From a virus, in the IMG/VR virus record IMGVR_UViG_3300028581_001255, positions 1-31,032 of that record: a stretch of DNA of 31,032 nt; one strand, written 5' to 3'. The notes under the pieces were generated by a model, which did no database searches, was not told where the DNA came from, and saw nothing but the letters and a program-made list of their open reading frames with translations. Shown one piece after another: positions 15,601 through 24,079 of the stretch (within the stretch, counting starts at the first letter, position 1; each line of letters starts with the position of its first letter). The translations under genes and the position numbers were made by a program.

Positions 15601-17208
15601 ATGTACACAGTTTCAACAGAGTTAAAGAACATATTAAAAAGTAATACTTCAACGAATAAAGCGTATGTTATTTTGACTGACTTAACTACAAGCATTGAAA
15701 CTGTTATAGATGGGGAAAGCATGGCTAAGATTGATATTTCAATCAACGCTATACCTGATAATAGATTAGTCGGTAGTATTGCTAAAGGGACTTGTTATGT
15801 TGAGTTTGTAGGAGATATTACTGCCACACTTGATTTAGCACACGAATATGAACTACAACCATTTATAGGGGTTCTATTGAGTGGTGGTACAGTTGAGTAT
15901 ATACCACAACAGACTTTCTTTGTTAATGAGTATGAGTATAAACAAGATGTTAAAAAGACAGTATTTTCTTGTGTAGATTATACACAAAAGTTAAATAAAC
16001 CTTATGTTAGTACAATCAATTTTACATTAAACCCTACTTTATTTGATGTGTTAGAAGATGTTTGCTCACAATGTGGAATAGCGTTAAATAATACAACTAT
16101 CTTTAATGGCTCATTTGCGATTGATACTACAATGTATTTAGATGAATTAACTAATTATCAAGTATTAAATTATATATTAGATTTAGCATTATCATTTGCT
16201 TATATGAATAGAAGTAATGAGTTAGTTATTAAACAAGCGAGTTCTATTGTTTATACTAATACTTTTGTTGAAACTATTACTAAAGCACAAGCAAGAGAGT
16301 TTACTATCTATCAAGATAGTTTTAAGACTTTAGGTGTTAATACTTTAACATTGATATTAAATAATACTGTTCAAGTTGAAAATGTATCTTTAACAGACCC
16401 TACTAATTATGCTATTGATGGTTATGTTGAATTATCAATTACTGATAATCCATTTATTTGGAATAGCACATTAAAGAATAGTGTTATTACTGCTATGCTA
16501 GCCGAGATATTAGGGTTTAATTATCGTGCTTATAATGTCGTTTCTAAAATTGCTCCTTATTTAGATTTAGGAGATATTATTAAGTTAGATACTAATATAG
16601 ATAATAGTATTAGTTATAGTGCTGTATTAGATATAAATATATTGTTTGATGGTGCAATTAAAGTTGAATTAAACGCAGGTGCTGAAACTCTTGCTCAAAC
16701 AACTTATAAACAAACTGGAACATTGACTAATCGTGTTAGAAAAGCCGAGATTAGTATTGATAAAGCAAATGGGGAAATATCGCTTGTTGTTAGTTCTGTT
16801 AATGAAGTTGAAAGTGATGTTGCGAGTTTAGTTGTTTCAGTTGATAGTATTACAACTACTGTTGAAAACGATGTATTAGGCGATAGTGCTGAAAGTCTTA
16901 AATCTCAAATTACTCAAACTGCAAGCGATGTAACTACTGTAATTACTGATGTCAATGATATTCAAACTGTATTTCAAAGTACAGTTGATGGTTTCTCTAT
17001 TGTCAAGGGCGATGTAAGTATTATTGGTAATGTTAGTGGTGTACCTTATGTTGCGATTAGTGATGGAACTGGCGATGTTGCTACAATTCAATCTAACACA
17101 ATGACTATAAACAATATTGTTGTTAATGACAGTATCATAATTGGACAACACAAAATATCTAAATACTATGATGGTGCTAAATACATTACGATTGTTCAAC
17201 TCATATAG
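15601..17208 (+). CDS. Tail tip / tail-associated hub protein
   Basis: A 535-residue protein. The first 380 residues look like the gp27-like hub fold of phage tail proteins (STELKNILKSNTS at the start, an FVNEYEYKQDVKKTVFSCVDY core, and a LFDVLEDVCSQCGI segment). After about residue 385 it becomes repetitive and coiled-coil/beta in character (AEISIDKANGEISLVVSSV; SQITQTASDVTTVITDVND), which is typical of the C-terminal stalk in tail-tip proteins, and it ends with a short domain. It probably closes the tail and holds the receptor-binding proteins. No lytic domain is visible. Its TAG stop is 12 nt from the next start. Confidence 0.75.
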   Translation: MYTVSTELKNILKSNTSTNKAYVILTDLTTSIETVIDGESMAKIDISINAIPDNRLVGSIAKGTCYVEFVGDITATLDLAHEYELQPFIGVLLSGGTVEYIPQQTFFVNEYEYKQDVKKTVFSCVDYTQKLNKPYVSTINFTLNPTLFDVLEDVCSQCGIALNNTTIFNGSFAIDTTMYLDELTNYQVLNYILDLALSFAYMNRSNELVIKQASSIVYTNTFVETITKAQAREFTIYQDSFKTLGVNTLTLILNNTVQVENVSLTDPTNYAIDGYVELSITDNPFIWNSTLKNSVITAMLAEILGFNYRAYNVVSKIAPYLDLGDIIKLDTNIDNSISYSAVLDINILFDGAIKVELNAGAETLAQTTYKQTGTLTNRVRKAEISIDKANGEISLVVSSVNEVESDVASLVVSVDSITTTVENDVLGDSAESLKSQITQTASDVTTVITDVNDIQTVFQSTVDGFSIVKGDVSIIGNVSGVPYVAISDGTGDVATIQSNTMTINNIVVNDSIIIGQHKISKYYDGAKYITIVQLI

Positions 17209-17220
17209 AAAGGGGAACTA

Positions 17221-19485
17221 ATGGCTATATCAATTACAAGTAGTGTTAATCTTAATGATACAACTAATGTCGCAAGTGGTTTAGCGGTAACTGTTACTGG
17301 TAGGGAATTTCCTACTGAAAACTATACCTATGAATTAAGTGTTGGTGGTACAGTCATAGCGACTTCTACAAACAAGTTAAACTCATTTACGATTACTGGA
17401 ATAACTGCTACTGAAATATACGATAACGCTTATCTACATAATTTATCAGGTGTAGTTTCTCTAACTGGACACGATGCTTTAGACACTGATACTTACACTA
17501 AAACTGGCACACTTACTATCAACGCAAGGTTATCAAGTTTAGTAGTTACAAGCCCTAAAGACACATCAGTTTTGAATATGGATTTGGCTAATCCAGTTAA
17601 TGTTATTACAAGTTGGACAAGACCACACACTGCATTTCACGGAAGAATTAAAATGTATGTCAATGGAACACTTGCAGTTAATCGTGGGTGGTTTGATACT
17701 GGTGCTAATTTTGATGTTGTAACTGAAGGTTATGATAGTGCGATTATTACTGCTATGGGTGGAGTTAGTCCAGCAGACTTACGCTATGACCTTATAACAG
17801 AGTTTCAAACTGGTGCAAGTACCTATACCGCATTAAGCGGTGTTAGTGATACCGAAACTTACGCAGATGCTATTACACGAACATTTATCACTAAATCAAC
17901 AGTAGTATTGAGCAATTTTACTATCAATAGCGATTTGATAACTAATGATTTGGCTTATACATTGACAAGTGATGCAAGTACGACTAATAATATAACGCTA
18001 TATGTAAACAGTGTTTCTATAATGCAAATTACGGGTATAACTGCAAGTGGTGTGTTTAACATTACTTCAACAGAACTAACCGCTATGCTAAATGCAACGG
18101 ATCAAATAACTACTAGTTCTTGTACTGCTTATGCGATAGTTGAAACATTTGTTGGTGCGACTTCATTTGGTACTACTCAATCGGCTAATGTTATTGCCAC
18201 AATAGATGCAACTTATGTCCCTATTATTACTGCTCAATCATACGCAGAAAAGACAACAAGTCCTGATGTTAATACCTTAATTGGAAAGTTTGTTCAAGGT
18301 ATATCTACATTGGAGTTTTTAACCAGTGGTAATACTACCGCAAGTGGAACAAGAATTAAACAGATCAAAGTAGAGTTTAATCCTAAACCAATTTTAACTG
18401 ACTATTTATATACCGATAATATTACAAGTTTAACCAATAAGAGTTTAATTACTACTGCTCTTTTAAATAGTGGTACAAGTAATGCTATTATCACGATTAC
18501 TGATTTTAGAAATAGAGCAACAACTTATACCCATTTGAATATAGCGGTGTTAGCATACATTACTCCAACTATCAATACTTTCAATGTCATTAGATGTGGA
18601 AGTGGGGGTTCATTAAACGCTATTGGTATTTATGGTAAATATACATTAAATGGCAGTGTATCAAGTTTAATCAATGGAACTGAAAAGAACGAGTTATATT
18701 ACAGAATTGGTTATAAACTAACTGGTGGTGGTGCTTATACTTATTATTCGGCAGTTGATACTAATGCTATATCTTTCAATAGTACTTATGTAAGTGCTAA
18801 TGGAGATTATAATGTCGCTAATGTTTACGATGTTATTATTGAAGTTTACGATGTGCTTACAAGTGGTGCTAAAATAACCTCTACCGATACAATGCCTTAT
18901 GGAAAAGTGGCTATGATGTGGGGAGATGATTATGTTAGTTTTGGCAAGACAGCAACTGGTACTTATAATGTTGAAACTGGTGCAAAAGGAATAGGAACAG
19001 AAGGGCAATTTGTTTCTACTGTTGCGACAGGTACTGCACCTTTAGTGGTTGCAAGTGGTACAATGGTTTCTAATCTTAATGTCCAAAAATTAAATGGTGC
19101 TGAATATTCAACTACAACTTTCACACCACGATTATACGGTTTGACAACGGCAGGAACTGGGACATATACTACTCGGCTTGGTTATTATACAAGAATTGGG
19201 AATATAGTGTTCTTCTCATTAGACTTAATTTGGACAAATCATACAGGGGCAGGAAATATGCGTATAGATGGTCTACCAGTTAATGCTAACGCTACATACG
19301 ATGTTGCTTGTGCGGTTTTCGCACAAAATATCACTACTGTTGCTAATAATATAGTTGTTGGGTATGTATTAAAGAACTCAAATCAAATAGTGTTAGGTTC
19401 ATATACCATTACAACAGGTGCTAATAATTCAATCGTTATGGATACCACTGGCACATTTAAGATTAGCGGTCATTACTATGTTTAA
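17221..19485 (+). CDS. Large tail fibre / receptor-binding protein (DUF859-like)
   Basis: A 754-residue Thr/Asn/Ser-rich, beta-rich protein with repeated Ig-like blocks (for example around residues 1-100, 100-220 and 220-330). The segment GKVAMMWGDDYVSFGKTATG (about 560-580) resembles the end of the DUF859 siphovirus proteins linked to host range in streptococcal phages. The last 120 residues (LYGLTTAGTGTYTTRLGYYT, then MRIDGLPVNA) form a C-terminal domain common to phage tail fibres. Expected to sit at the tail tip and bind the host. The DUF859 link is by pattern only; the structural role is fairly sure. Confidence 0.72.
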   Translation: MAISITSSVNLNDTTNVASGLAVTVTGREFPTENYTYELSVGGTVIATSTNKLNSFTITGITATEIYDNAYLHNLSGVVSLTGHDALDTDTYTKTGTLTINARLSSLVVTSPKDTSVLNMDLANPVNVITSWTRPHTAFHGRIKMYVNGTLAVNRGWFDTGANFDVVTEGYDSAIITAMGGVSPADLRYDLITEFQTGASTYTALSGVSDTETYADAITRTFITKSTVVLSNFTINSDLITNDLAYTLTSDASTTNNITLYVNSVSIMQITGITASGVFNITSTELTAMLNATDQITTSSCTAYAIVETFVGATSFGTTQSANVIATIDATYVPIITAQSYAEKTTSPDVNTLIGKFVQGISTLEFLTSGNTTASGTRIKQIKVEFNPKPILTDYLYTDNITSLTNKSLITTALLNSGTSNAIITITDFRNRATTYTHLNIAVLAYITPTINTFNVIRCGSGGSLNAIGIYGKYTLNGSVSSLINGTEKNELYYRIGYKLTGGGAYTYYSAVDTNAISFNSTYVSANGDYNVANVYDVIIEVYDVLTSGAKITSTDTMPYGKVAMMWGDDYVSFGKTATGTYNVETGAKGIGTEGQFVSTVATGTAPLVVASGTMVSNLNVQKLNGAEYSTTTFTPRLYGLTTAGTGTYTTRLGYYTRIGNIVFFSLDLIWTNHTGAGNMRIDGLPVNANATYDVACAVFAQNITTVANNIVVGYVLKNSNQIVLGSYTITTGANNSIVMDTTGTFKISGHYYV

Positions 19486-19500
19486 GAAAGAAGGTAGAAA

Positions 19501-20670
19501 ATGAAGTACTTAAAATTGGATTTATTCAAAGATGGTTCAGTCAAGATAGTAGAGAACACTTTGCTATTTTACACCGAGAATATATCAGCACAACTAATAG
19601 TTGACTTTAGTAATGTTGATGTTGAAGGTTTACCTAAATGGGTAGACTTTGATATTGCAGATGGGACTACTGCAACAGTGCCGAGATTTGGAGATGCTAT
19701 ACAAACTGGAAATATTTTAACTATAACTTTAGATGATGGTTTATTGAAACAAGGTAGATTGACACTTCAACCTTACGCTTACGATGCTGATACAAATGTC
19801 AAAATGATATTTAGCAAAGTTCGTGTTGTTGTTGGTGGTTTCTTAAATGTGGTTAATGATACATCGTTTACAGATGAAAACCCATTACAAACTATATTAG
19901 ATGACCTGCAAGACCAAATAGATGCAATAGACCATACAGGAGTCCCTGATGGTGGTTTCACTAATCAGTATTTAGTGAAGATAGATGAAACAGATTATAA
20001 TACAGGATGGCGAACAATAGACAGTACTGAAGTTGCTTATGGAGATGGAAATGTTAGTGAAGGTCTTGAAAATAGATACACTGAAACAGAAGTAGATTTA
20101 TTGTTAGGTAATAAGGTTACCGTTGTAGCGGGAAGTTCATTAGTAGATGATATACAAATCGCTTCTACAACTATACCACGATGGGATGATTTATTCTTCC
20201 CGTTATCACAGTCTAAATTAGGTGCTAACTTAAAACCAGACTTCGACTTTACTAATAATGGATTGTTGTTTCCACGCAATGATACAAGTGAGTACGTGCT
20301 ATTTACAGTTCAAATGCCTCATAGTTGGCTAGTTGGTTCTGCAATTTATCCACATCTACATTATATACAGAATGCTAATACTCAACCAGTATTTACATTA
20401 CAGTATCGTTGGACTAATATTGGAGCAGTTGAAAGTGGTACTTGGACAACAATTACCTTGAACACTAATACACAGACATATACTTCTGGAAACTTACATC
20501 AGGTATTAAAAGGAACATCTATTGATGGAACTGGTAAAACAATAAGTTCTATACTTGATATTAAACTATATCGTAACGATAATGTTTATGTAGGGGACTT
20601 ACTTGCTAAGCAGTTTGATATACATTATCAAGTTGATAGTTTTGGTAGTCGTCAAGAATATGTAAAATAG
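19501..20670 (+). CDS. Baseplate upper protein-like receptor-binding protein
   Basis: A 389-residue protein. Residues 1-120 (KLDLFKDGSVKIVENTLLFY, QGRLTLQPYAYD) match the N-terminal domain of BppU/DUF2479 baseplate proteins, which attaches to the tail tip. A short coiled coil follows (LQTILDDLQDQIDAIDH, about 130-148), then a linker with YTETEVDLLLGNK, then a beta-rich C-terminal domain of about 180 residues (WDDLFFPLSQ, HSWLVGSAIYPHLHY) likely to bind the receptor. This modular layout is common in Firmicute phages. Confidence 0.75.
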   Translation: MKYLKLDLFKDGSVKIVENTLLFYTENISAQLIVDFSNVDVEGLPKWVDFDIADGTTATVPRFGDAIQTGNILTITLDDGLLKQGRLTLQPYAYDADTNVKMIFSKVRVVVGGFLNVVNDTSFTDENPLQTILDDLQDQIDAIDHTGVPDGGFTNQYLVKIDETDYNTGWRTIDSTEVAYGDGNVSEGLENRYTETEVDLLLGNKVTVVAGSSLVDDIQIASTTIPRWDDLFFPLSQSKLGANLKPDFDFTNNGLLFPRNDTSEYVLFTVQMPHSWLVGSAIYPHLHYIQNANTQPVFTLQYRWTNIGAVESGTWTTITLNTNTQTYTSGNLHQVLKGTSIDGTGKTISSILDIKLYRNDNVYVGDLLAKQFDIHYQVDSFGSRQEYVK

Positions 20671-20682
20671 AAAGGTGACATA

Positions 20683-20831
20683 ATGATACAAGTGCTCTAT
20701 CAACTATTTCAGCAAGTGGTATTATTCAAGTAGCAGATAATGATATTATATGGATAAGTGGTAAAAACTCTACTGACACTACTGATATGACTATTAGAAA
20801 TGCTACTATTGGTTTGATTAAGATTAAGTAG
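20683..20831 (+). pseudogene. Frameshifted small tail-associated gene
   Basis: A good ribosome site (AAAGGTG, 20671-20677) precedes ATG 20683, but that frame stops after 16 codons. The -1 frame is open from about 20679 to 20831 and encodes a plausible beta-rich peptide ending KNSTDTTDMTIRNATIGLIK, like the small Asn/Thr-rich proteins found after baseplate genes. That frame has no usual start codon. The simplest reading is a one-base change near the start codon that broke the gene, or a sequencing error. A fragment of a longer lost gene is the alternative. Confidence 0.5.
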
Positions 20832-20869
20832 AAAGCGATAATTCGCAGAAAGACAAAGGTAAAGATTAA

Positions 20870-21067
20870 ATGACACAAAACAGATGGAAGAGTAAAGTAT
20901 TATGGTTAGCGGTTGCATCGTTGATTACATTTCTTTTAACACAGTATGGCTTATGGCATTGGATTGGTTTAGATGAAGGTGCGTTTACTAAAGTTGTTGA
21001 TTTAATTTTAGTTGTACTTGGTTTACTTGGTATTATCAATAACCCTACTGATCCAGAGAACTTATAA
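20870..21067 (+). CDS. Holin
   Basis: A 65-residue protein with two hydrophobic segments (about 10-27 and 41-58) joined by a short loop, a basic start (NRWKSKVLW) and the ending LGIINNPTDPENL. These are hallmarks of the Phage_holin_1 (phi LC3-like) family. It forms lesions in the inner membrane that let the endolysin reach the wall. It is followed without a gap (TAATG overlap) by the endolysin. Confidence 0.92.
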   Translation: MTQNRWKSKVLWLAVASLITFLLTQYGLWHWIGLDEGAFTKVVDLILVVLGLLGIINNPTDPENL

Positions 21068-21858
21068 TGCTTAAAGGGCAGAAATTAAAAACGATAGGGG
21101 GTGTTGAAGTAGCATTACTCCCTATGCGTTATCTAAGAGTTACCCAAACGATTGATGAAGATGGTACTACTCACGATGGAACACTTAACATTGATTTAGC
21201 GGGTAGAGATAGCGGTAGAGATGATATGTACGCACCAGTTAGTTGGAGTGTGGTTAGAAACTCTAATACACCTAATCACGAAGTTATTTATTGGAGTGAT
21301 AATAAGGTGTTATGGGCTAATGGAACGATTGACTATATTTCAGTTAGAGTATTGCACGATGATGTTGTAATTGATTTGCCAGTTGGAAGAAACTTTGATC
21401 AAGGCGATGTTTGTTATCAAGAAGGTAATACAGGTGATAGCCAAGGTAACCATATTCATTTATGTGTCGCAAGGGGACATACTACTAAGATAATCAAACA
21501 CGCAAGTGGGTATCGTGATTTAGATGGTAGTGTTAATCCAAGCGATGTGTTCTATATCAATGATACAATCGTTATCAAAGATGGTGGTTTAAAATGGGGT
21601 ATTTATGTACCGCCTATTGTACCGCCTCCAATTATACCAATTAAGGTCGGCGATAAGGTGTTTATTAAGACAACTGCTACTACTTATTTAAGTGGTGTTA
21701 AAATACCACAGTCAAGAAAAAAAGGTGGTGTATTTGCTAAAAACCCATATACAATTAAACAAGATGGAGATACAGACAGATATAAAAAGAATAATGGTTA
21801 TTGGTTGTTAAAAGAAATTAATTCTTGGGTTAAGAAAACCGAAGTGGAAAGAAAATAG
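21067..21858 (+). CDS. Endolysin, M23 metallopeptidase with C-terminal wall-binding domain
   Basis: A 263-residue two-domain lysin. Residues about 1-165 form an M23 peptidase: H36 and D43 (in THDGTLNIDLAG), H97, and H129-x-H131 in GDSQGNHIHLCV, which supply zinc ligands and catalytic histidine; the spacing H-x-G-x4-D is the variant seen in Firmicute phage M23 lysins. A proline-rich linker (about 180-192) leads to a small C-terminal domain (VGDKVFIKTTATTYLSG, WLLKEINSWVKK) resembling the SH3-like wall-binding domain of clostridial lysins. It would cut peptide cross-bridges of peptidoglycan. Lack of a signal peptide means release depends on the holin. Confidence 0.88.
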   Translation: MLKGQKLKTIGGVEVALLPMRYLRVTQTIDEDGTTHDGTLNIDLAGRDSGRDDMYAPVSWSVVRNSNTPNHEVIYWSDNKVLWANGTIDYISVRVLHDDVVIDLPVGRNFDQGDVCYQEGNTGDSQGNHIHLCVARGHTTKIIKHASGYRDLDGSVNPSDVFYINDTIVIKDGGLKWGIYVPPIVPPPIIPIKVGDKVFIKTTATTYLSGVKIPQSRKKGGVFAKNPYTIKQDGDTDRYKKNNGYWLLKEINSWVKKTEVERK

Positions 21859-21866
21859 GTAATGTT

Positions 21867-22151
21867 GTGAACACTGAAACAACAATTGAATTAGGACTAT
21901 TATTAGCAGTGCTTGCAGGTGTAGTTACTCTATATAATGTGTTCACATCAAGGGGTATTAAAAAGTTAACAGAAGGTAGATGGCAAGGTTCGGTAGATAT
22001 TAAATTAGATAATATCATTAACACATTTACTGGCTTAAGCAAAGATGTTGCACTAATTAAAGATGATATAAACGCATTACACACAAGGGTATCATTATTA
22101 GAAGGTTCAACAGAGAGAAGAAAAAGAAAAGTTAAAGAAACAGTTGAGTAA
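21867..22151 (+). CDS. XhlA-like membrane protein
   Basis: A 94-residue protein with one N-terminal membrane segment (about 8-27, LGLLLAVLAGVVTLYNVF) and a long heptad-patterned helix (IKLDNIINTFTGLSKDVALIKDDINALHTRVSLLE), then a basic tail. This layout is like the XhlA/hemolysin-type lysis accessory proteins or a second holin, although XhlA proper has the membrane segment at the C-terminus, so topology differs. The start is GTG 21867; the nearby ATG at 21862-21864 region is out of frame and stops at once. It ends the late operon, overlapped by the terminator. Confidence 0.6.
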   Translation: MNTETTIELGLLLAVLAGVVTLYNVFTSRGIKKLTEGRWQGSVDIKLDNIINTFTGLSKDVALIKDDINALHTRVSLLEGSTERRKRKVKETVE

Positions 22152-22162
22152 ACTGTTTTTTT
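22138..22162 (+). terminator. Rho-independent terminator of the late operon
   Basis: AAACAGTT (22138-22145), loop GAGTA, AACTGTTT (22151-22158), continuing into a run of seven T (22156-22162). The stem contains the end of the preceding reading frame, and the loop and stem hold its TAA stop (22149-22151), so termination and the last codons overlap. Confidence 0.85.
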
Positions 22163-22181
22163 ATTACACTTTTATAGGGGA

Positions 22182-22228
22182 ATAATTTTCAATTATCACA
22201 CTTTTTACTATGAATAATTACGAATTAT
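22182..22228. promoter_or_regulatory. Paired inverted repeats, candidate operators
   Basis: Two copies of ATAATT-NNN-AATTAT, at 22182-22196 (spacer TTC) and 22214-22228 (spacer ACG), with centres 32 bp apart (about three helical turns). The second lies 11 bp upstream of the -35 box of the early promoter. Repetition of the same half-sites in the same spacing suggests a dimeric regulator; the HTH proteins at 28503 and 29324 are candidates. Confidence 0.5.
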
Positions 22229-22239
22229 GTAAATTAGCG

Positions 22240-22268
22240 TTGACATTATAATATATATAATATATAGT
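22240..22268 (+). promoter_or_regulatory. Early operon promoter
   Basis: Perfect TTGACA (22240-22245), 17-nt spacer, TATAGT (22263-22268). It stands between the late terminator and the first early gene and would transcribe the replication and recombination genes. Confidence 0.75.
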
Positions 22269-22301
22269 AAGCATTAAGAAAGGAGTGTAAACAATAACAC
22301 T

Positions 22302-22439
22302 ATGAAAAAGGTTCTAAGATTTCCTGCTATAACTGAAGAAGATAAAAGGAAATATCGTGAACGATTGAACAAAAGCAAATGGATAGATAGAAGCAATAAT
22401 AAAATAGTTAGACAATTAAAACGGAAAGGAGAATTATGA
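22302..22439 (+). CDS. Small basic hypothetical protein, first early gene
   Basis: A 45-residue, very basic protein (many K and R) with no domain I recognise. It is the first ORF after the early promoter. AAGGAG ends at about 22285, 16 nt before ATG, which is a wide spacing; no nearer start exists in this frame. Coupling with the next gene (ATGA-type overlap at 22436) supports translation. High charge suggests nucleic acid or protein binding, but this is only inference. Confidence 0.5.
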   Translation: MKKVLRFPAITEEDKRKYRERLNKSKWIDRSNNKIVRQLKRKGEL

Positions 22440-22537
22440 GTTGGTTGTCAATGTTATTTAGTTTCATCATTGGTTTAATATTTGGATATGGTATCGCTAT
22501 ATTCGTTGTTATATGTAGAGATTGGAGAAAGTTATGA
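22436..22537 (+). CDS. Tiny membrane protein
   Basis: A 33-residue protein, nearly all of it one hydrophobic segment (about residues 2-26, FSFIIGLIFGYGIAIFVVI) with a short basic end (CRDWRKL). AAAGGAG (22425-22431) lies 4-5 nt before ATG. It overlaps genes on both sides by 4 nt. Single-pass peptides made early in infection can act on host membrane proteins, for instance in exclusion or lysis timing, but nothing specific is shown. Confidence 0.6.
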   Translation: MSWLSMLFSFIIGLIFGYGIAIFVVICRDWRKL

Positions 22538-22662
22538 TGAATACAATAATGTTTGTAACTGGTTTATCAGTTGGATTATTAGTTAGTGTGGTTACCTTTT
22601 GTTTCTTCTATAATTTGGGCGACCCAGATGATTATAAAGATGATGAAGATAGTTTAATATGA
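22534..22662 (+). CDS. Tiny membrane protein with acidic tail
   Basis: A 42-residue protein with one hydrophobic segment (about 5-26) and a strongly acidic C-terminus (DPDDYKDDEDSLI), so its charge is opposite to that of the preceding small membrane protein. Two ATGs are in tandem (22534 and 22537); GGAG lies just upstream. It overlaps both neighbours. Function unknown; the complementary charges and adjacency suggest the two peptides might work as a pair. Confidence 0.6.
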   Translation: MMNTIMFVTGLSVGLLVSVVTFCFFYNLGDPDDYKDDEDSLI

Positions 22663-22976
22663 AAGAATATCTAAAGAGTAAAGAAGGTAATTTGTACTGT
22701 TGTAAATCAGGTTTAAGCGAAAATGAAAGACACATTGATGCAGACCATTACCCAGCAGAGATCAACAATGTTAATTATTGCGAAGATTGTTTAATAGAAG
22801 ATTTTAATTTAATTATTTGTCAAGTTTGTGGTTTATTAACGATACCAGTATCTTATGTCAATGATAAGGGAGAAGTTGCTTATAATTATAGAATATGCGA
22901 AGTATGTTATAGCGATTTAGAAGCAATTAAAGAGAATAAGTTTTTTTTAAGACAAGTAGGCAAAGGAGAAAAATGA
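22659..22976 (+). CDS. Putative zinc-binding protein
   Basis: A 105-residue protein with cysteine pairs: Cys-Cys near residue 14, C-x2-C (CEDC, about 41-44), C-x2-C (CQVC, about 54-57) and C-x2-C (CEVC, about 79-82), arranged like a treble-clef or double zinc ribbon. It may bind nucleic acid or protein. I do not recognise the family. It overlaps the following gene by 4 nt. Confidence 0.65.
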   Translation: MKEYLKSKEGNLYCCKSGLSENERHIDADHYPAEINNVNYCEDCLIEDFNLIICQVCGLLTIPVSYVNDKGEVAYNYRICEVCYSDLEAIKENKFFLRQVGKGEK

Positions 22977-23212
22977 AAACGAAGGATATTATGAAGTTAG
23001 ATTTAGATATTGATAGCCCTAATTATGTTAATAATGTAATGAGAATTATTGAAGATTATGACTTAGACCAAAAGCATTTATATTTAGCGAATATGTTATA
23101 TTTAAGTATTACTAATCCTATTTATAGAGAAGATGAGAGAAAGGCATTATTGATTAAGTTGATAAACTGTTATCTATTAGTTAGTTTGGGGTTTAAAAGA
23201 GATTATGATTAA
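22973..23212 (+). CDS. Hypothetical early protein
   Basis: A 79-residue protein, predicted mostly helical, with an acidic first half and no cysteine clusters, signal or membrane segment. AAAGGAG (about 22964-22970) gives good initiation. It overlaps genes on both sides, consistent with the early operon. No family recognised. Confidence 0.65.
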   Translation: MKTKDIMKLDLDIDSPNYVNNVMRIIEDYDLDQKHLYLANMLYLSITNPIYREDERKALLIKLINCYLLVSLGFKRDYD

Positions 23213-23396
23213 ATACTACTTTAACAAAGATAAGTATATTAGTGCAAGAAGTGAACACGAAGATTTAACTTTAGAAACTGCTAAATGGTTATTAGAACAC
23301 TCTTGTTATGCTGGCTTTAACGGTAAAGAAAAAGGAGAGTTAGAGAGAAGGGGTTATATTATTTTAAGTAGTTGGTGCGATGAAAGAGATGAGTAA
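23205..23396 (+). CDS. Hypothetical early protein
   Basis: A 63-residue protein with a helical middle (EDLTLETAKWLLEHSCY) and a basic turn. The start overlaps the previous gene by 8 nt and lacks a clear ribosome site, so it probably relies on coupling. Its end overlaps the YqaJ nuclease gene by 17 nt. No recognised domain. Confidence 0.55.
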   Translation: MIKYYFNKDKYISARSEHEDLTLETAKWLLEHSCYAGFNGKEKGELERRGYIILSSWCDERDE

Positions 23397-24075
23397 TGAT
23401 TTATACCAAACTAATGAAGTTTATACAATGCACATTGGTAATAATAGACAAGAGTGGTTAGATAAGAGAATTAAGGGAATTGGTGGAAGTGATATTAGTG
23501 CTGTTATCGGTGTTAATTCTTGGAAGAACAATCAAGAGTTATTTAGAGAAAAGGTTGGTGGAGTAAAAGATTATAAAGAACCAACTAAAGCAATGAGATA
23601 TGGCACTTTAGCCGAAAAGCATATTAGAGAATTGTTTGTGTTAGATAACGAAGGTAAGTATCAAGTTCAGTATATGGAAAATGCTATTGCACAGAATAAT
23701 GAATATCCGTTTATGTTGTATAGCCCTGATGGATTGATAATTGATTTAGAGAATAATCAAAAGGGCGTCTTAGAGATTAAGACTACTGAAACTGTTAAGA
23801 CTAACGATAAAGAGAAATGGAAAGAGCAGATACCACAGAATTATTATACTCAATGTTTACAAGGTTTGATTGTGTTAGGGTTTGACTTTGTGATATTAGT
23901 TGCCGAATTAAAGAATTACGAACACGAAACTAATACACCTTATTTTGTTAGAAAGATTTATAAGATTGAAAAAGTTAATGTATTAGAAGATTTACAATAT
24001 ATCAAAGAAAAGGAGATTGAGTTTTGGGGTAATGTGGTTGCTAAAAAAGAACCTACATTACTTCTAACATTGTAA
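23380..24075 (+). CDS. YqaJ-like viral recombinase (5'-3' exonuclease)
   Basis: A 231-residue PD-(D/E)XK exonuclease of the YqaJ/lambda Exo group. It shows the opening R-Q-E-W-L-D-K-R-I-K-G-I-G-G-S-D signature (about 23-38), YGTLAEKHI (E in the core), then SPDGLI and GVLEIKTTE, the D and E-x-K catalytic residues, and QNYYTQCLQGLIVLG, the conserved Q-x2-H/Q-Y helix. It resects double-strand ends so that RecT can anneal the strand. Start is uncertain: ATG 23380 or ATG 23389; both lie inside the end of the preceding gene. Confidence 0.88.
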   Translation: MKEMSNDLYQTNEVYTMHIGNNRQEWLDKRIKGIGGSDISAVIGVNSWKNNQELFREKVGGVKDYKEPTKAMRYGTLAEKHIRELFVLDNEGKYQVQYMENAIAQNNEYPFMLYSPDGLIIDLENNQKGVLEIKTTETVKTNDKEKWKEQIPQNYYTQCLQGLIVLGFDFVILVAELKNYEHETNTPYFVRKIYKIEKVNVLEDLQYIKEKEIEFWGNVVAKKEPTLLLTL

Positions 24076-24079
24076 AATT

